From Candidatus Roseilinea sp. (lineage in GTDB: Bacteria > Chloroflexota > Anaerolineae > J036 > Brachytrichaceae), in assembly GCA_025998955.1 (NCBI GenBank), contig AP024676.1, forward strand, positions 3,286,001 to 3,350,000: a stretch of DNA of 64,000 bases, read 5' to 3'. The notes beneath the pieces are model-generated. The model saw only the letters and a program-made list of their open reading frames with translations, made no database searches and had not been told where the DNA came from. This document shows, one piece after another, positions 63,310 through 64,000 of the stretch (positions are counted from its first letter, which is position 1; each line of letters opens with the position of its first letter). Both the position numbers and the translations under genes were made by a program.

Positions 63310-64000
63310 ATGTCGAGCGTCGCCGATCGCAGACTTTGTGCGGTCCTCGTGGACTGCCGGCTGATGTATTACCGCAAGGCGGGCGTGTCGTACTACACGC
63401 GACGCCTGGTGCGTGCCCTGTCGGCGCTGCGAGCGCCGGCGTTCACGCTGCGCATCCTGCTGGACCGGCGCGATGCCGACACCGGCTGGGTGCCGGCCAA
63501 CGTCGGCATCGTCCGGGCAGCCACGCCGGCCCATCACCGTTACGAACATCTGACCTTGCCCGTCGAGCTGGCCTCGCGGGGCCTGCTTCGCGCGCCGCAT
63601 GCCGTGTTCCATTCGCCGGACTTCATCACGTGCTGGGGGCGGTTCCGCAAAGTGATCACCATCCACGACCTGTATTTCATGGAGCATCCGGAGGTGATGA
63701 GTGCCGATGGCATGCGCTACTACGGCCGCATCCGCTGGTCGGCGTCGGTCGCCGATCGCATCATCGCCGTATCGCACTTCACGCGCCAGGACATCCTACG
63801 CCTGATCCCCGAAGCCGCGCCCGAGAAGGTGGTGGTGGTGCACGAAGCTGCCGACCGGGAATTAAGAATTGAGAATGAAGAATTGAGAAAATCCAGCGCG
63901 AGTCTTCATTCTCAATTCTCAATTCTCAATTCTCGATTCATCCTGTTCGTGGGCACGCTAGAGCCGCGCAAGAACCTGGGCACGCTGCTGCGCGCGCTGG
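63310..64000 (+). CDS. GT4 family glycosyltransferase, partial (runs off window)
   Basis: 230 codons, open to the end. GT-B fold N-terminal domain: VDCRLMYYRKAGVSYYTRRL, HSPDFITCWGRFRKVITIHDLYF and ADRIIAVSHFTRQDI. The second domain begins FILFVGTLEPRKNLGTLLRAL, the typical GT4 start. Between the two domains lies a 28-residue insert (RELRIENEELRKSSASLHSQ then FSILNSR) encoded by an AATTGAG-type hairpin. ATG 63310 is the first start giving the conserved N-terminus. Probably transfers sugars in exopolysaccharide or glycan synthesis. Confidence 0.88.
   Translation, partial: MSSVADRRLCAVLVDCRLMYYRKAGVSYYTRRLVRALSALRAPAFTLRILLDRRDADTGWVPANVGIVRAATPAHHRYEHLTLPVELASRGLLRAPHAVFHSPDFITCWGRFRKVITIHDLYFMEHPEVMSADGMRYYGRIRWSASVADRIIAVSHFTRQDILRLIPEAAPEKVVVVHEAADRELRIENEELRKSSASLHSQFSILNSRFILFVGTLEPRKNLGTLLRAL
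63856..63940. repeat. AATTGAG-type hairpin in frame in the GT4 gene
   Basis: Left arm GAATTAAGAATTGAGAATGA and beyond, right arm CATTCTCAATTCTCAATTCT and beyond, arms about 30 bases each with a loop of about 20. All codons stay open (28 added residues). It lies precisely in the inter-domain linker. Confidence 0.75.

Overview
The window is GC-rich (roughly 60-65 % by eye), densely coded chromosomal DNA. It most resembles a Chloroflexota bacterium of the Anaerolineae type. That placement is an inference from gene content: carbohydrate ABC importers with Pro/Thr-rich lipoprotein linkers, very large LuxR-type ATPase regulators, a complete Liv amino-acid importer, lamin-tail and DUF58/vWA proteins, and many short palindromic repeats. 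No rRNA, tRNA or CRISPR array was recognised.

Layout. 0-7.9 kb (minus strand): a sugar-utilisation operon made of a GntR regulator, a solute-binding lipoprotein, two permeases, a small membrane protein and two GH36 alpha-galactosidase-like enzymes; the last runs off the window. 8.2-13.1 kb (plus): an HtrA-like protease followed by a MoxR / DUF58 / vWA / vWA operon. 13.5-17.1 kb: a cupredoxin gene fused to the start of a G8-like domain, broken by a miniature inverted-repeat element, a downstream remnant, and a two-module pectate-lyase-like exported protein. 17.2-18.4 kb: a Cys/Met-metabolism PLP enzyme. 18.5-24.0 kb (minus): livJ-livH-livM-livG-livF with a strong terminator after livJ. 24.4-30.4 kb: pyrG, an ABC ATPase, mutS and a thioesterase. 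30.4-37.4 kb: an AlbA/Schlafen-type regulator, a lamin-tail protein, a catalytically degenerate tyrosine recombinase, a complete 953-bp IS5-like element sitting directly on the start of an aminotransferase gene, and a lipoprotein hydrolase.

37.4-54.7 kb is an accessory-looking island. It holds small soluble proteins (two NTF2-like, DinB-like, two cupins, an NmrA-like reductase, a macrolide-type glycosyltransferase, a monoglyceride lipase-like hydrolase) interleaved with three LuxR regulators, two of which are about 1,020-residue ATPase paralogs. It also contains debris of at least four more such genes (two glycosyltransferase pieces, a LuxR helix-turn-helix piece, a STAND-ATPase piece). From 54.7 kb the content is more conserved: a flippase-like LPG-synthase-type membrane protein, an esterase, lipA, a KynB-like cyclase, a serine hydrolase, a zinc metalloprotease-like membrane protein, a lone PDH E1-alpha, a DNA alkyltransferase and a partial GT4 glycosyltransferase.

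The most notable signal crosses gene boundaries. Several unrelated genes (mutS, the KynB-like gene, the GT4 gene, both giant LuxR genes, the GH36 gene) contain short hairpin-forming repeats that stay in frame and add about 9-28 residues, or supply the stop codon. Related palindromes lie between genes. This resembles the in-frame palindromic elements known from Rickettsia, but the sequences look different, and this may be a separate, undescribed class of protein-invading repeats. The claim rests on reading this one window and needs a genome-wide test.
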